From positions 682,001 to 746,000 of the forward strand of contig NZ_JANHAX010000001.1 of NCBI RefSeq assembly GCF_030848945.1: 64,000 nt of DNA. Reading direction: 5' to 3'. This DNA comes from Marimonas arenosa (GTDB lineage: Bacteria; Pseudomonadota; Alphaproteobacteria; Rhodobacterales; Rhodobacteraceae). A program made the position numbers and the translations under genes. Shown in pieces: positions 38,740 to 47,179 of this stretch; position 1 is the first letter of the stretch, and each line of letters begins with the position of its first letter. The notes under the pieces are model-generated. The model had not been told where the DNA came from and did not search any database. It worked only from the letters and a program-made list of their open reading frames with translations.

Positions 38740-38808
38740 TGGCTGCTCCCAAAGCCTCACCACGGCCCGCTTGCGGCCGGACGTGATGGCTTATTGCGGA
38801 CCCGCAAG

Positions 38809-39300
38809 TCATTCTCCGATGCCCGGGCGCCCGCTTCCAGTGCGCGGTCCGGTATCTCCCGTCTCAGTCCATTTGCGGGGCGGAGCGACGCTGCGCGTTT
38901 CGCCTGCGCTTTCCTGGCTGGCTCGGGACCGAACCGAATAGAGGTCACGGAGCTCGACCTCGTTCACCCCGTCTGCCTGCATGACAAGACGGATCATCGG
39001 GTCGGCCAGCATCTCTTCAAGGAAGTAATCCGTCAAAGCCTTTCCGGTGAGCTTGTCTTTGGCCACTGCGCTCTCCAGTTCGGCGAGCGGCACGATGAGC
39101 GTTCGGCCGAGCCCGGGGTGCGAGGCGAGCGGATGGAGGTGGACGAGAACGGACGACATCCAGGTGCCTGGTTCGATCCAATCCACGGGCTCGAGCAACT
39201 GGGTCTCGATCTCGTATTCGCCGGGTGGTAGGGTCTCGTTGAAACTCGGAAGCTGGAATGGGCGGAGAAATACGGCGGTCGTTTTGATCAAGGCGGTCAT
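38809..39300 (-). CDS. Hypothetical protein, 163 residues
   Basis: Begins MTALIKTTAVFLRPFQLP with GAGGAG upstream. The segment FNETLPPGEYEIETQLLEPVDW suggests a small beta domain; the tail after 125 is Arg/Ser/Gly-rich and probably disordered. Not recognised. Lies between the transglutaminase-like genes and shares their strand. Confidence 0.65.
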   Translation of the reverse strand: MTALIKTTAVFLRPFQLPSFNETLPPGEYEIETQLLEPVDWIEPGTWMSSVLVHLHPLASHPGLGRTLIVPLAELESAVAKDKLTGKALTDYFLEEMLADPMIRLVMQADGVNEVELRDLYSVRSRASQESAGETRSVAPPRKWTETGDTGPRTGSGRPGIGE

Positions 39301-39417
39301 CTCAATTCTCCTCAATGGTTTCAGACTGGGAACGAGCTCATACACAGGCGGACCAACCATCCCGCCGGCGAGCCGAGGACGGACAGACCGGCAAGAACCG
39401 GCGTGACACGCGCGGCG

Positions 39418-40254
39418 CTAGCTTCGGGAACCGGACGGCGCCTCGGCAGGATCGTCCCTGGCATCCCATGTCCAGACGTCGAATTGCGTCAGTGTATTTG
39501 GCCCGAATGTCTGCGTCAGAGGCACATCGGCGGCGTCCCGACCGCGCGCGATCAGAATCCGCCCCATGCGCGGGCTGTTGTTTCTTGGATCGAAGACCCA
39601 CCAGCGACCGCCCAGAAAGACCTCCATCCAGGCCGCGAAATCGTCAGGTGGATGGGGCGTCGGTTGACCGAACTCGCTCAGGTAGCCCGTGCAGTAACGC
39701 GCCGGGATGTTCATGCAGCGGCAGAGGGCGATGGCGAGATGGGCGAAGTCCCGGCAGACGCCCTGCCCTCCGGCCAGCGTTTCGGACGCTGTGCGGGTTG
39801 CGCTCGCCTGCATGTAGTCGAACGAAACGGCTGAATGCACGAAGTCGCATATCGCTTGCACGCGCGCCCAGCCCAGCGGTGTGGTCTCGAAGCGCCGCCA
39901 AGCCTCCTCCGACAAAAGATCGGTATCGCAGTAACGACTGCCGAGAAGATAAACCAAGGTCTCAAAAGGCAGGTCCTGAACGGCGTGCTGTGCGGCCTCG
40001 GGCGCCGTCGGATCAGGCCGCCCGGTGTCGCGGAATATCCCGTCGGTGGACAGGGTGAAGTCCCCCGCCGGGGCCACCATCCGCGTGCACCAGTTGCCGA
40101 AGCCGTCGCGATAGCTTTCCAATGGAACGCTCGGTTGCGTGACGAGATAGTCGGCGCGCTCCAGATCGCCGAAGCGCGAATAGTGCACGTTCAGCATGGC
40201 TATGACGGGTGTCGGCTGGGTCAGCCGGTAGCTAAGGCGATAGCCGATCCGCAT
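39418..40254 (-). CDS. Transglutaminase-like protein 2, catalytic His position changed
   Basis: A 278-residue relative of the transglutaminase-like family, closer to the branch ending in RWWVFDPRNNSPRMGRILIARGRDAADV. The Cys is present in GQGVCRDFAHLA and Asp in WVFDPR, but the segment that holds the His in protein 1 (THAWVEAF) reads DFAAWMEVF. Some members of this branch seem to lack that His too, so it may not be a peptidase or cross-linker. Start at MRIGYRLSY. Confidence 0.8.
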   Translation of the reverse strand: MRIGYRLSYRLTQPTPVIAMLNVHYSRFGDLERADYLVTQPSVPLESYRDGFGNWCTRMVAPAGDFTLSTDGIFRDTGRPDPTAPEAAQHAVQDLPFETLVYLLGSRYCDTDLLSEEAWRRFETTPLGWARVQAICDFVHSAVSFDYMQASATRTASETLAGGQGVCRDFAHLAIALCRCMNIPARYCTGYLSEFGQPTPHPPDDFAAWMEVFLGGRWWVFDPRNNSPRMGRILIARGRDAADVPLTQTFGPNTLTQFDVWTWDARDDPAEAPSGSRS

Positions 40255-40294
40255 ACGTATGCCGGCCGTCTCGGCCGAGCGCGAACTGGGGGCA

Positions 40295-41104
40295 TTATTG
40301 TCCAAGAACGCACGCCCCGTCAGAAAGCTGAAAGCTGCGGTCGCAGCGCCAGCGGTTTCCGGATCGGTCGAGATGGGCGTTCACAGGCAGGTCCATTGCG
40401 ACGCAGGCGTTGTCTACCGCCGCAAAGCCCCGTTCGCACCGCCATCCCGGACCGTAGGCATCTTGATCCAGAAAGGCGTTTGCCGGAAGCGCCACGGGAT
40501 CACAGCGGCCATCGAACTCAAAGAAGCCCCTCTCGCAAGCCCATTCAGCACCATAGCCGGCATTGGTGAGGTAGCCGTTTTCGGGCACCGCAATCGGAAC
40601 GCAGGCATCGGTCAAGGCTGTGAAGCCGCGTTCGCATGCCCAGCCGGAACCGGACGGATCATCGGTAAGGTAGGCGTTTTCCGGAAGGTCGATTGGCACG
40701 CATGTCTCTCGATCCTGTCGATATCCACGATCACATTGCCAGTCGAAGCCCGACGATTGAAGGAAGGCATTCTCAGGCATGGATATCGCCTCGCAGACCG
40801 CCCCGCCCACTTCTTCGTAGCCTCGCTTGCACGACCAGCCTGAGCCATAAGACCGACCCGTTGCATAGGCGTTCTCGGGGATGTCGAGGGCAACACACTC
40901 TTCGCCATCGACGCGATAGCCAAGCGTACAGTCCCAACCACCGCCATAATTGCGCGCCTCTGCATTCTCTGGCACAGGTCCGGTGCCGTCCTGCGCCAGA
41001 ACCGGAAACGCCAGAAAGGCGATCAAGCCGACCATGCCGAAGACCGCAAGGCGGTGGCCACGGTACAGGGATTTCGGACCTGTCCAGGAGATGAGGCCGC
41101 TCAT
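40295..41104 (-). CDS. Secreted protein with seven Cys-pair repeats
   Basis: A 269-residue protein with an N-terminal hydrophobic export segment (AVFGMVGLIAFLAFPVLAQ). The mature part is seven repeats of about 31-34 residues of the form (V/I/L)PENAYLxxxxYGxGWxCxRGYxxxxxxCVxI. Each has one Trp and two Cys that could form a disulfide, 14 Cys in all. Similar repeats occur in alphaproteobacterial secreted proteins of unknown function. It overlaps the next gene by four bases. Confidence 0.85.
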   Translation of the reverse strand: MSGLISWTGPKSLYRGHRLAVFGMVGLIAFLAFPVLAQDGTGPVPENAEARNYGGGWDCTLGYRVDGEECVALDIPENAYATGRSYGSGWSCKRGYEEVGGAVCEAISMPENAFLQSSGFDWQCDRGYRQDRETCVPIDLPENAYLTDDPSGSGWACERGFTALTDACVPIAVPENGYLTNAGYGAEWACERGFFEFDGRCDPVALPANAFLDQDAYGPGWRCERGFAAVDNACVAMDLPVNAHLDRSGNRWRCDRSFQLSDGACVLGQ

Positions 41105-41487
41105 CCCTCGTCCGCCGATATTTCGGGTTGCTCGGGCAACGCATCGACATCGAGCGATGCCAGACAGGACTGCACAATGTCACGGTCTGGCGCCTCGGCG
41201 CCGGGTACGGTCGCCCAGCCGGCGTCCATCAGGGCATCCCGGCGCTGGAAAGTCGATGCGTCCCGAATTGTCGCAAGCTTCGCGGTGCGGTCGGGGTCGG
41301 TCCGGGCCATGTCGAGGCAGACCGGCACCATGGCCGCAACGACATCGTCATGGGCCATCGCCATCGCCCTGTCTTTTGCTGTTCCGCCGGTCACCCAGCC
41401 GCCCCAGGTGAAGCCGACGATGCCGACAAATGCGGCGCCGATCACCGCGCCATAGAGGCCGGGTTTGATCCATTCGGGAGTGTTCAT
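41101..41487 (-). CDS. Membrane-anchored hypothetical protein, 128 residues
   Basis: Starts MNTPEWIKPG with AGGAGG upstream. A single helix (LYGAVIGAAFVGIVGFTWGGWV) anchors a periplasmic helical domain with two Cys (PVCLDMART, QSCLASLD). Paired with the seven-repeat Cys protein by a four-base overlap, so the two probably act together. Confidence 0.75.
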   Translation of the reverse strand: MNTPEWIKPGLYGAVIGAAFVGIVGFTWGGWVTGGTAKDRAMAMAHDDVVAAMVPVCLDMARTDPDRTAKLATIRDASTFQRRDALMDAGWATVPGAEAPDRDIVQSCLASLDVDALPEQPEISADEG

Positions 41488-41604
41488 GAGATTTCCTCCT
41501 GCGGAGAAAGCGCCGCCTCGCTGTGAAAAAATGTCCGGGTCGCAGTCAGCTGCCGGCACAGCGCCGTCTTCTGCGTCAGGCTCGAAGGCGCCTGCGGCGA
41601 GCGG

Positions 41605-42813
41605 TCAGGCGGCCATCCGTTCCGGGCGTCGCGAAGACGATCGGCGGCGCCGACGCCGCCCTGTCTTCGCTTTCGCTGCGTCTCCGATCCCTTCCCAGGC
41701 GCGCCCTCCGGCAATGTCGACGCGCCTGCCGAGTACCTTCTCGATGGCCTTGAGTTCCGACATTTCGTCGGCGGCGCAGAACGCGACCGCGCGTCCTTCA
41801 CGTCCGGCACGGGCGGTGCGCCCGATCCGGTGCACATAGTTTTCCGGCACGTTCGGCAGATCGTAATTGTAGACATGGCCCACACCGGGGATGTCGATCC
41901 CGCGGGCCGCGACATCCGTCGCGACGAGGACGCGCACCGAACCGTCCTTGAAAGCGGCGATGGCCCGGTCGCGCTGACCCTGGCTCTTGTTGCCGTGGAT
42001 CGAGGTGGCCGCGAAGCCGGCCCGGTCGAGGCGCTTCATGAGCCGCTCGGCGCCATGCTTGGTGCGCGAGAAGACCAGCGCGCGGTCGTCCCGGTGCCCG
42101 TCCAACAACGCGATCAAAAGATCCTGCTTCTGGTCCTTCGCGACGAAATGCACGCTGTGGGTGACCTTGTCGGCAACCTTGCCCGGCGGCGACACCTCGA
42201 CGCGGATCGGCTTGTCGAGGTAGTGCCCGGACAACTCCGCCATTGCCTTCGGCATCGTGGCCGAGAACATCATGGTTTGACGGTTCGTGCCCAACATCGG
42301 CGCGATGCGGCGCAATGCGTGGACGAAACCAATGTCGAGCATCTGGTCCGCCTCGTCGAGGACGAGAAACCTTGTCTTGCTGAGATCGACGGCCCGGCGA
42401 TCCATCAGGTCGATCAACCGGCCCGGCGTGGCGACGAGGATGTCGGTACCACGGGCGAGCCTCGACGCCTGCGCGTTGATCGACTTACCGCCCACGACGA
42501 GCGTGATGCGGAGATCGGCTGTCAGCCCCTGAAGGCTCTGGACGATCTGATTGGCCAGTTCTCGCGTTGGCGCAAGAATGAGCCCGCGAGCCGATTTCGG
42601 CGCGGCCTTTTCCTGAGCTTTGGAAAGCGCCACGACCAGCGGAATGCCGAAGGCTGCGGTCTTGCCGGTCCCGGTCTGGGCGATGCCCAGAATGTCGCGG
42701 CCTTGCAGTGCCTGCGGGATCGCCTGTTCCTGGATAGGGGTCGGTTGAGTCAGCCCCAGGGCGTCGAGCCGAGAGACCATGCGAGCATTGAGCCCGAGTT
42801 CATTGAAAGTCAT
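41605..42813 (-). CDS. DEAD-box RNA helicase (RhlE-like)
   Basis: A 402-residue ATP-dependent RNA helicase. In order: Q motif region with FNELGLNARMV and TPIQEQAIP, Walker A AQTGTGKTAA, PTRELA, VLDEADQML, FSATMP, VFSRTKHGAERL, ATDVAARGIDIPG and HRIGRTARAG. The tail is Arg-rich (TGRRRRRRSSSRRPER), an RNA-binding extension typical of RhlE. Start at MTFNELG, AAGGA upstream. Divergent from a cold-shock gene, a pairing often seen for cold-induced RNA helicases. Confidence 0.93.
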   Translation of the reverse strand: MTFNELGLNARMVSRLDALGLTQPTPIQEQAIPQALQGRDILGIAQTGTGKTAAFGIPLVVALSKAQEKAAPKSARGLILAPTRELANQIVQSLQGLTADLRITLVVGGKSINAQASRLARGTDILVATPGRLIDLMDRRAVDLSKTRFLVLDEADQMLDIGFVHALRRIAPMLGTNRQTMMFSATMPKAMAELSGHYLDKPIRVEVSPPGKVADKVTHSVHFVAKDQKQDLLIALLDGHRDDRALVFSRTKHGAERLMKRLDRAGFAATSIHGNKSQGQRDRAIAAFKDGSVRVLVATDVAARGIDIPGVGHVYNYDLPNVPENYVHRIGRTARAGREGRAVAFCAADEMSELKAIEKVLGRRVDIAGGRAWEGIGDAAKAKTGRRRRRRSSSRRPERMAA

Positions 42814-43236
42814 GTCATTCCTTGACCGAACCTTGCGTTCGGTCGGTCGGGGTGCACCCAGGGCGAACACTCCGGCACCGCATTGTGCCCGGAGCCGCTT
42901 TGGGCGGCGTCCCCCTTCGTGATGTGGGAAAACGATGCGTCACGGCCGGGGGCGGAGTGAACCCGCCTGCTCACGCGGCAGAACGGCAACGCAACACTGA
43001 AGTGGGGACTTACGACAGCTTTGTCAATGGCTGCCACAAGTCGTTGCCGCATGGGCGCGACAATCCCACTCAATCTGCTTGCTCTTGTTTTCTGAACCTA
43101 AAAGTCCCATTTCAACCCGGTAACGTGATACTCTGCGAACCTCTGCTCCCGTTCATCCGGCTTCAGTCGATCTCTCAGTCTGACTTTGCCGGGCTGCCGT
43201 ACTCTGCGGGCAGCAGTAGAACAGGAGACAACGGTT
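42814..43236. promoter_or_regulatory. Divergent region between helicase and cold-shock gene
   Basis: 423 bases without a gene. The plus-strand part from about 43070 is likely the long 5' leader common to cold-shock mRNAs, ending in ACAGGAG before the csp start. No specific hairpin was confirmed. Confidence 0.4.
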
Positions 43237-43443
43237 ATGGCCAATGGCACCGTGAAATTTTTCAATACCCAATAAGGCTTCGGCTTCATCGAGACAGAGA
43301 CGGGCGGAAAGGACGTTTTCGTCCACATATCCGCCATCGAACGCGCCGGCCTGACAGGCCTATCGGACGCCCAGAAAGTGACATTCGACGTGGAAACCGG
43401 CCGTGACGGCCGCGAAAGCGCGACAAATCTAGAACTGGCGTGA
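43237..43443 (+). pseudogene. CspA-type cold-shock protein with in-frame TAA
   Basis: The frame reads MANGTVKFFNTQ, then TAA, then GFGFIETETGGKDVFVHIS and a normal end at ATNLELA, 68 codons in all. The stop is at codon 13, where the family has Lys (AAA or AAG; KGFGFI), so a single A-to-T change made the TAA. Both RNA-binding motifs KFFN and FVHIS survive. ACAGGAG lies upstream. Either a recent pseudogene or a sequencing error. Confidence 0.9.
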
Positions 43444-43561
43444 ACGGGTTCGGGCCGTGGGCACGTCCTGCGTCAACGGCCCCAATATCGTACCGGCCCG
43501 ATTTGTTTCGGGTCGGTGTCAATGCTCACCAGCGCGCAGCTGACCCACGCGGGAAGCGGCA

Positions 43562-44035
43562 ATGGACGTCGAAGGCATGAACTGGTTTGTGTTCGGGGCC
43601 TGTCTTTCGGCGTGTGCCGCGGCGGCTGTCTCTGGCATGCTGTTCAAGCCCGGCGCATGGTATGCTGGCCTGTCCAAACCGTGGTGGACGCCATCGAACT
43701 GGATGTTTCCCGTCGTATGGGCGGTTCTTTACGTGACCATGTCTGTCGCCGCAGCTCGCGTTGCGGCTCTGCCCGACGGCGCGGTCCTTTTAGCCCTCTG
43801 GGCAACCCAGATCGCCTTCAACACGTTGTGGTCAGGTGTCTTTTTCGGGTTAAGGGATATAAGAACGGCCCTGATCGTCATGGCTGTACTCTGGTTATCT
43901 GTCATGGTCACTACGGCCTTTTTCTGGCAGGCTGATGTGATCGCAGGGGCACTGTTTTCGGGCTATCTGTCGTGGATCACAGTGGCATTGGCACTGAATT
44001 TCTCCGTCAGGTCACAAAACGCGCGGACTGCCTGA
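43562..44035 (+). CDS. tspO: TspO/MBR-family membrane protein
   Basis: A 157-residue five-helix protein. WYAGLSKPWWTPSNWMFPVVWAVLY with PWWTPS, and WATQIAFNTLWSGVFFGL, are TspO hallmarks. TspO binds porphyrins; in Rhodobacter it modulates pigment genes in response to oxygen. No neighbouring pigment gene is seen in the window. Confidence 0.92.
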   Translation: MDVEGMNWFVFGACLSACAAAAVSGMLFKPGAWYAGLSKPWWTPSNWMFPVVWAVLYVTMSVAAARVAALPDGAVLLALWATQIAFNTLWSGVFFGLRDIRTALIVMAVLWLSVMVTTAFFWQADVIAGALFSGYLSWITVALALNFSVRSQNARTA

Positions 44036-44093
44036 CATGGCGTTGCAGCCCCGACAGGCTTCGTCCCGCTCATCATTTCCAAGGAGACCAAGA

Positions 44094-44714
44094 ATGCCGA
44101 AGGCCAAACGATCTGCTGAGAAGCCAGCAGAAACCCACGCCATCCATCTTAGCGAACACAGCCGTTACCAGATCAAGTCCGGGCGGCTTTCAGGTGAATA
44201 CGTCGCCAGGGCCTTTCCGAAACCGCCGACAAACGCGCGCGGAATGATCGCAGAAGCCCGAGGCGCGACGGAAGAGGCCGCTATCGCCGCCTTGCACGAC
44301 CTAATCGATGCGAGAGAAGTTCGCAGAGCAGACGATCGACGGGCCGATCCGACAACAGGTGTAGCTGTTCCCAGCACCGACGAATTTGTCGAAGCTGTTG
44401 CACAAGTCGCCCTATCGCGCCCACAACGCGCCATGCTGACCGCCCTTGCTTTGGCCGACGATGAAGGGTTGTCGGCGGTGCGTGTTGCAAGCGCCGCGGG
44501 CTACAAATCGAACGCTTCGGCCAATCGCGCACTGGCATCGGCCGGGCTGTTGATCGCCAGTTACCTTTCACTCGAAGTAACTCCTGACGCGGCCGCCAGC
44601 GCCCACGATGGAATTTTGTTTCTTGGTTACCGAGGCAGGCAGAGAAACGATGAAGACCCGGGAAACTGGATCCTTCACGCGGAGCTGCGCGAAGCGGTTA
44701 GGTCTGCCGGATGA
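44094..44714 (+). CDS. Hypothetical protein, 206 residues
   Basis: Begins MPKAKRSAEKPAETH with AAGGAG in front. The N-terminal 80 residues include HAIHLSEHSRYQIKSGRLSGEY and an alpha/beta segment; the C-terminal part (ALADDEGLSAVRVASAAGYKSNASANRALASAGLLIASYL) looks like a winged-helix fold. Not recognised; possibly a DNA-binding protein of a mobile or repair locus. The stop overlaps the start of the region leading into the IS110 relic. Confidence 0.65.
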   Translation: MPKAKRSAEKPAETHAIHLSEHSRYQIKSGRLSGEYVARAFPKPPTNARGMIAEARGATEEAAIAALHDLIDAREVRRADDRRADPTTGVAVPSTDEFVEAVAQVALSRPQRAMLTALALADDEGLSAVRVASAAGYKSNASANRALASAGLLIASYLSLEVTPDAAASAHDGILFLGYRGRQRNDEDPGNWILHAELREAVRSAG

Positions 44715-44794
44715 AAGATCTCGCCCGAACGCCCGTTTCGATACGTGCGGGGCATACGACAAGGCTCTTAGGTCGACGCGGTGCATCCAGACGT

Positions 44795-45157
44795 TTCAGT
44801 CGGGTCACCGCCTCGGCCGTCGCCGCGACCATCGGGTCGGGCCGCCAGTTCCGAAGTGGGCGCGAGTTCGCCGCTTGGCTGGGGCTCACGCCACGCAACC
44901 ATTCCAGTGGTGGCAAGGAACGATTGGGCAAGATCACGAAGATGGGTGACAGGTACCTGCGCCAACTCATCGTGGTCGGCATGACATCCCGCGTTCGGCA
45001 GGTTGCCAATCATCCGGAGCGGGCCGACCCATGGCTGGCAGACTTCCTGCAGCGAAAGCCCGCGCGTCTCGCAACGGTCGCCATGGCGAACAAGACGGCG
45101 CGGATCATGTGGGCGGTGCTGACGAAGAACGAACCCTATCGGCCGCACACCGCTTGA
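44795..45157 (+). pseudogene. IS110-family transposase C-terminal relic
   Basis: About 115 codons match the C-terminal transposase_20-type domain: FSRVTASAVAATIG, FAAWLGLTPRNHSSGGKERLG, ITKMGDRYLRQLIVVGM and the Trp-containing tail. The N-terminal DEDD catalytic domain is missing, so it is inactive. Confidence 0.88.
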
Positions 45158-45701
45158 GAGAAAAAGAAACAACGAGATAGCAAGACCAACGATGTGATGG
45201 TGTACCCTTCAGCCGCAACGATCAGGACACTCCGCCGAATGTCCCGGGCGTCATTGCCCGCAAAGCAGTAAGGAACCTGATCTGCGAATCCCATCAGAGC
45301 CAGCGGTCACGACCGCGCAAACAGGCCCCTCTCATTGATTACTTTGCAATCAATTGCCGGCAGCGGGACACAAGACCGCTTCTGAAAAGGTGCACACAAT
45401 CTCATTTAGCTCTTGCTATGCGGGCGCCATCCACACAGGTCGTTCGCTGAATCATTTGTATGCTGCGCTGCAACTCGCCAAAGCGGTCATTGAAAAGCGG
45501 TCATTGACTTGTTCTGCATGATTTTGGCGCGGCCAGAGGTCTGCAACGCGGACTTATTCCGACTTTAGCCAGATTGGCTTCGACTAACGTGATCGGCCAC
45601 TCCGGGACCAAGGTGCACGCATGGCGTCGGGCAAAACGCGCAGACACGATACTTTTAGTGGGTCTACCGTGCATGTCGATTTCGGGTGACGGCAACTCCC
45701 G
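45158..45701. other. Gene-poor region after the IS110 relic
   Basis: No credible gene. A short tandem repeat, AAGCGGTCATTGAA followed by AAGCGGTCATTGAC, lies near 45479-45507. Otherwise I see nothing. Confidence 0.4.
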
Positions 45702-46049
45702 CTATTTCAGTTCAACGCCTTTGTTCCACGGCATCATGACCAGGACTCGCGCAATACCACACCGGTCAAAGAACACGACGAGCAGCATGCCGACGAACAA
45801 CAGGATGTAGAACCACCCCATAAACGGCAGCATTGCGACCAACATGAACAGGAGCCACACCTCCCGGACCTGGACCGGGAAACTTGTCAAGCTCCCGTCG
45901 CGAAAAACGAAGTACAACAAGTTCGCAGCACTAGCCGCGAGCGCCACAGTATATCCCCAAGCGTAACCGGCGAGCCCCAAACCAATGGTGAGACCGATCA
46001 CGGCCCAAAACCACCAATCGATTTCTTGGTATTTGATTGAGAATTGCAT
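45702..46049 (-). CDS. Small membrane protein, 115 residues
   Basis: Starts MQFSIKYQEIDWW with GGAGG five bases before the ATG. Four hydrophobic segments; the central WGYTVALAASAANLLYFVFRDG and VREVWLLFMLVAMLPFMGWFYI are well conserved in style with small uncharacterised membrane proteins. The 316 bases upstream (46050-46365) show no further gene. Confidence 0.75.
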   Translation of the reverse strand: MQFSIKYQEIDWWFWAVIGLTIGLGLAGYAWGYTVALAASAANLLYFVFRDGSLTSFPVQVREVWLLFMLVAMLPFMGWFYILLFVGMLLVVFFDRCGIARVLVMMPWNKGVELK

Positions 46050-46365
46050 TCTGACCTCCATTTCTTGAGGCTTCCCCCTTCCTAGTGGATACTATTACCA
46101 AACACGCTGGGATCGCATTGATTGAGGTCAACGGCCCATACCAGCGACTCTGGGGACACAAACGTCGAGGAATGATGAAACATGAAGCTGGCAAGCTTTG
46201 CTTTGACTGCGGAACAAAGGAGTGGAGCTCAAGTAGTCCGTTCAGCCAGGACTGATGTCAGATGTTTGGGACGAACGAGACGATACTTTTCTTTTGTAAA
46301 TTTCGCCCATCTCCCAACATAAGCTCGAAGTTTCGGGAGTTTTCTAATGCCGAGGATGAAACGAA

Positions 46366-46890
46366 ATGCGAATTTTGCTTCTCGCAGTTATGGCCGCGTT
46401 GGCTGTCCTGTCTTCCGCGCGAGAGGACACTGTCTCTTGTGACGAGGTTCTTGCCTACATTGTCGATGGCGACCCGGTTGATGTTCGGGTCGAGCCGTCT
46501 GAAGTTGCGGGAATTATCGCCGTTATTGAAGAAAGCGGCAATGAGTTCGGCACAACGGTTCAGATAACGGGAAGCGATGGTGAGTGGATTAGGGTCACCA
46601 GGGCCGATACCCCTGACGACACTACCTTCGACGGCGTCGGTTGGGTCCACAACTCACATCTCAGAACCGAGATTCAGCCGAGCGGGCAGGATAGCACCCC
46701 CTTGTTTGAAACCCCCAGTGCCGAGGCACCGGTGGTACGTCTGCTTCGCCATTCCGAGATACACAAGGCTCGAAAATCACCGGCGTTTCTCGCATGCCAT
46801 TGACGATGGGTGAAAGTGCGGATCGACGATTTGCATGGATGGCTGGCGCCAGGAAGCCACTGTGGGTTGGCCTGGACGACGTGCCCATAA
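46366..46890 (+). pseudogene. Secreted SH3-like protein with in-frame TGA
   Basis: A signal peptide (MRILLLAVMAALAVLSSA) precedes a short domain and then SH3b-like strands (WIRVTRADTPDD, GVGWVHNSHL). After FLACH the codon is TGA, but the same frame continues RWVKVRIDDLHGWLAPGSHCG to a normal stop at 46888-46890, the expected end of this domain (usual wording is GxWLKVRxxxxxGWLAP). A single G-to-T change in a GGA codon explains it. Confidence 0.75.
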
Positions 46891-47179
46891 GGGTTCGGCA
46901 GTCAAGGGGGCTCACTTCGGGCTGAAGCCGGAGCTGCCACGCGGCAGTTCAGCTCCCTTGCCTCAAGGAAAACCGGCGCGACCGACGTGGTCGGCCCAAA
47001 CCTGCCGTTCACGGTCTTCCCGGTCGCTGCAGCGCAGCTTCCCCTAACCGGACGTTCACGTGACGACGCAGCATTTATCCAAGGCGAACGACCGCAACGC
47101 GGACAAACTTGCCGTTCGCTGCGGTTGCACGATCTGCCATTTGAAGCGCCGTTTCTATGAAGTTGCAGCGAACTTCCGG
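46891..47179. other. Intergenic region with degenerate repeats
   Basis: No gene. CTGCCGTTCACGG, CGGTCGCTGCAGCG, GGACGTTCACGTG and TTGCCGTTCGCTGCGG recur in loosely palindromic order, the same vocabulary as in the gaps at 48503-49187, 49740-50104, 50651-50835 and 52856-53305. Confidence 0.45.
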
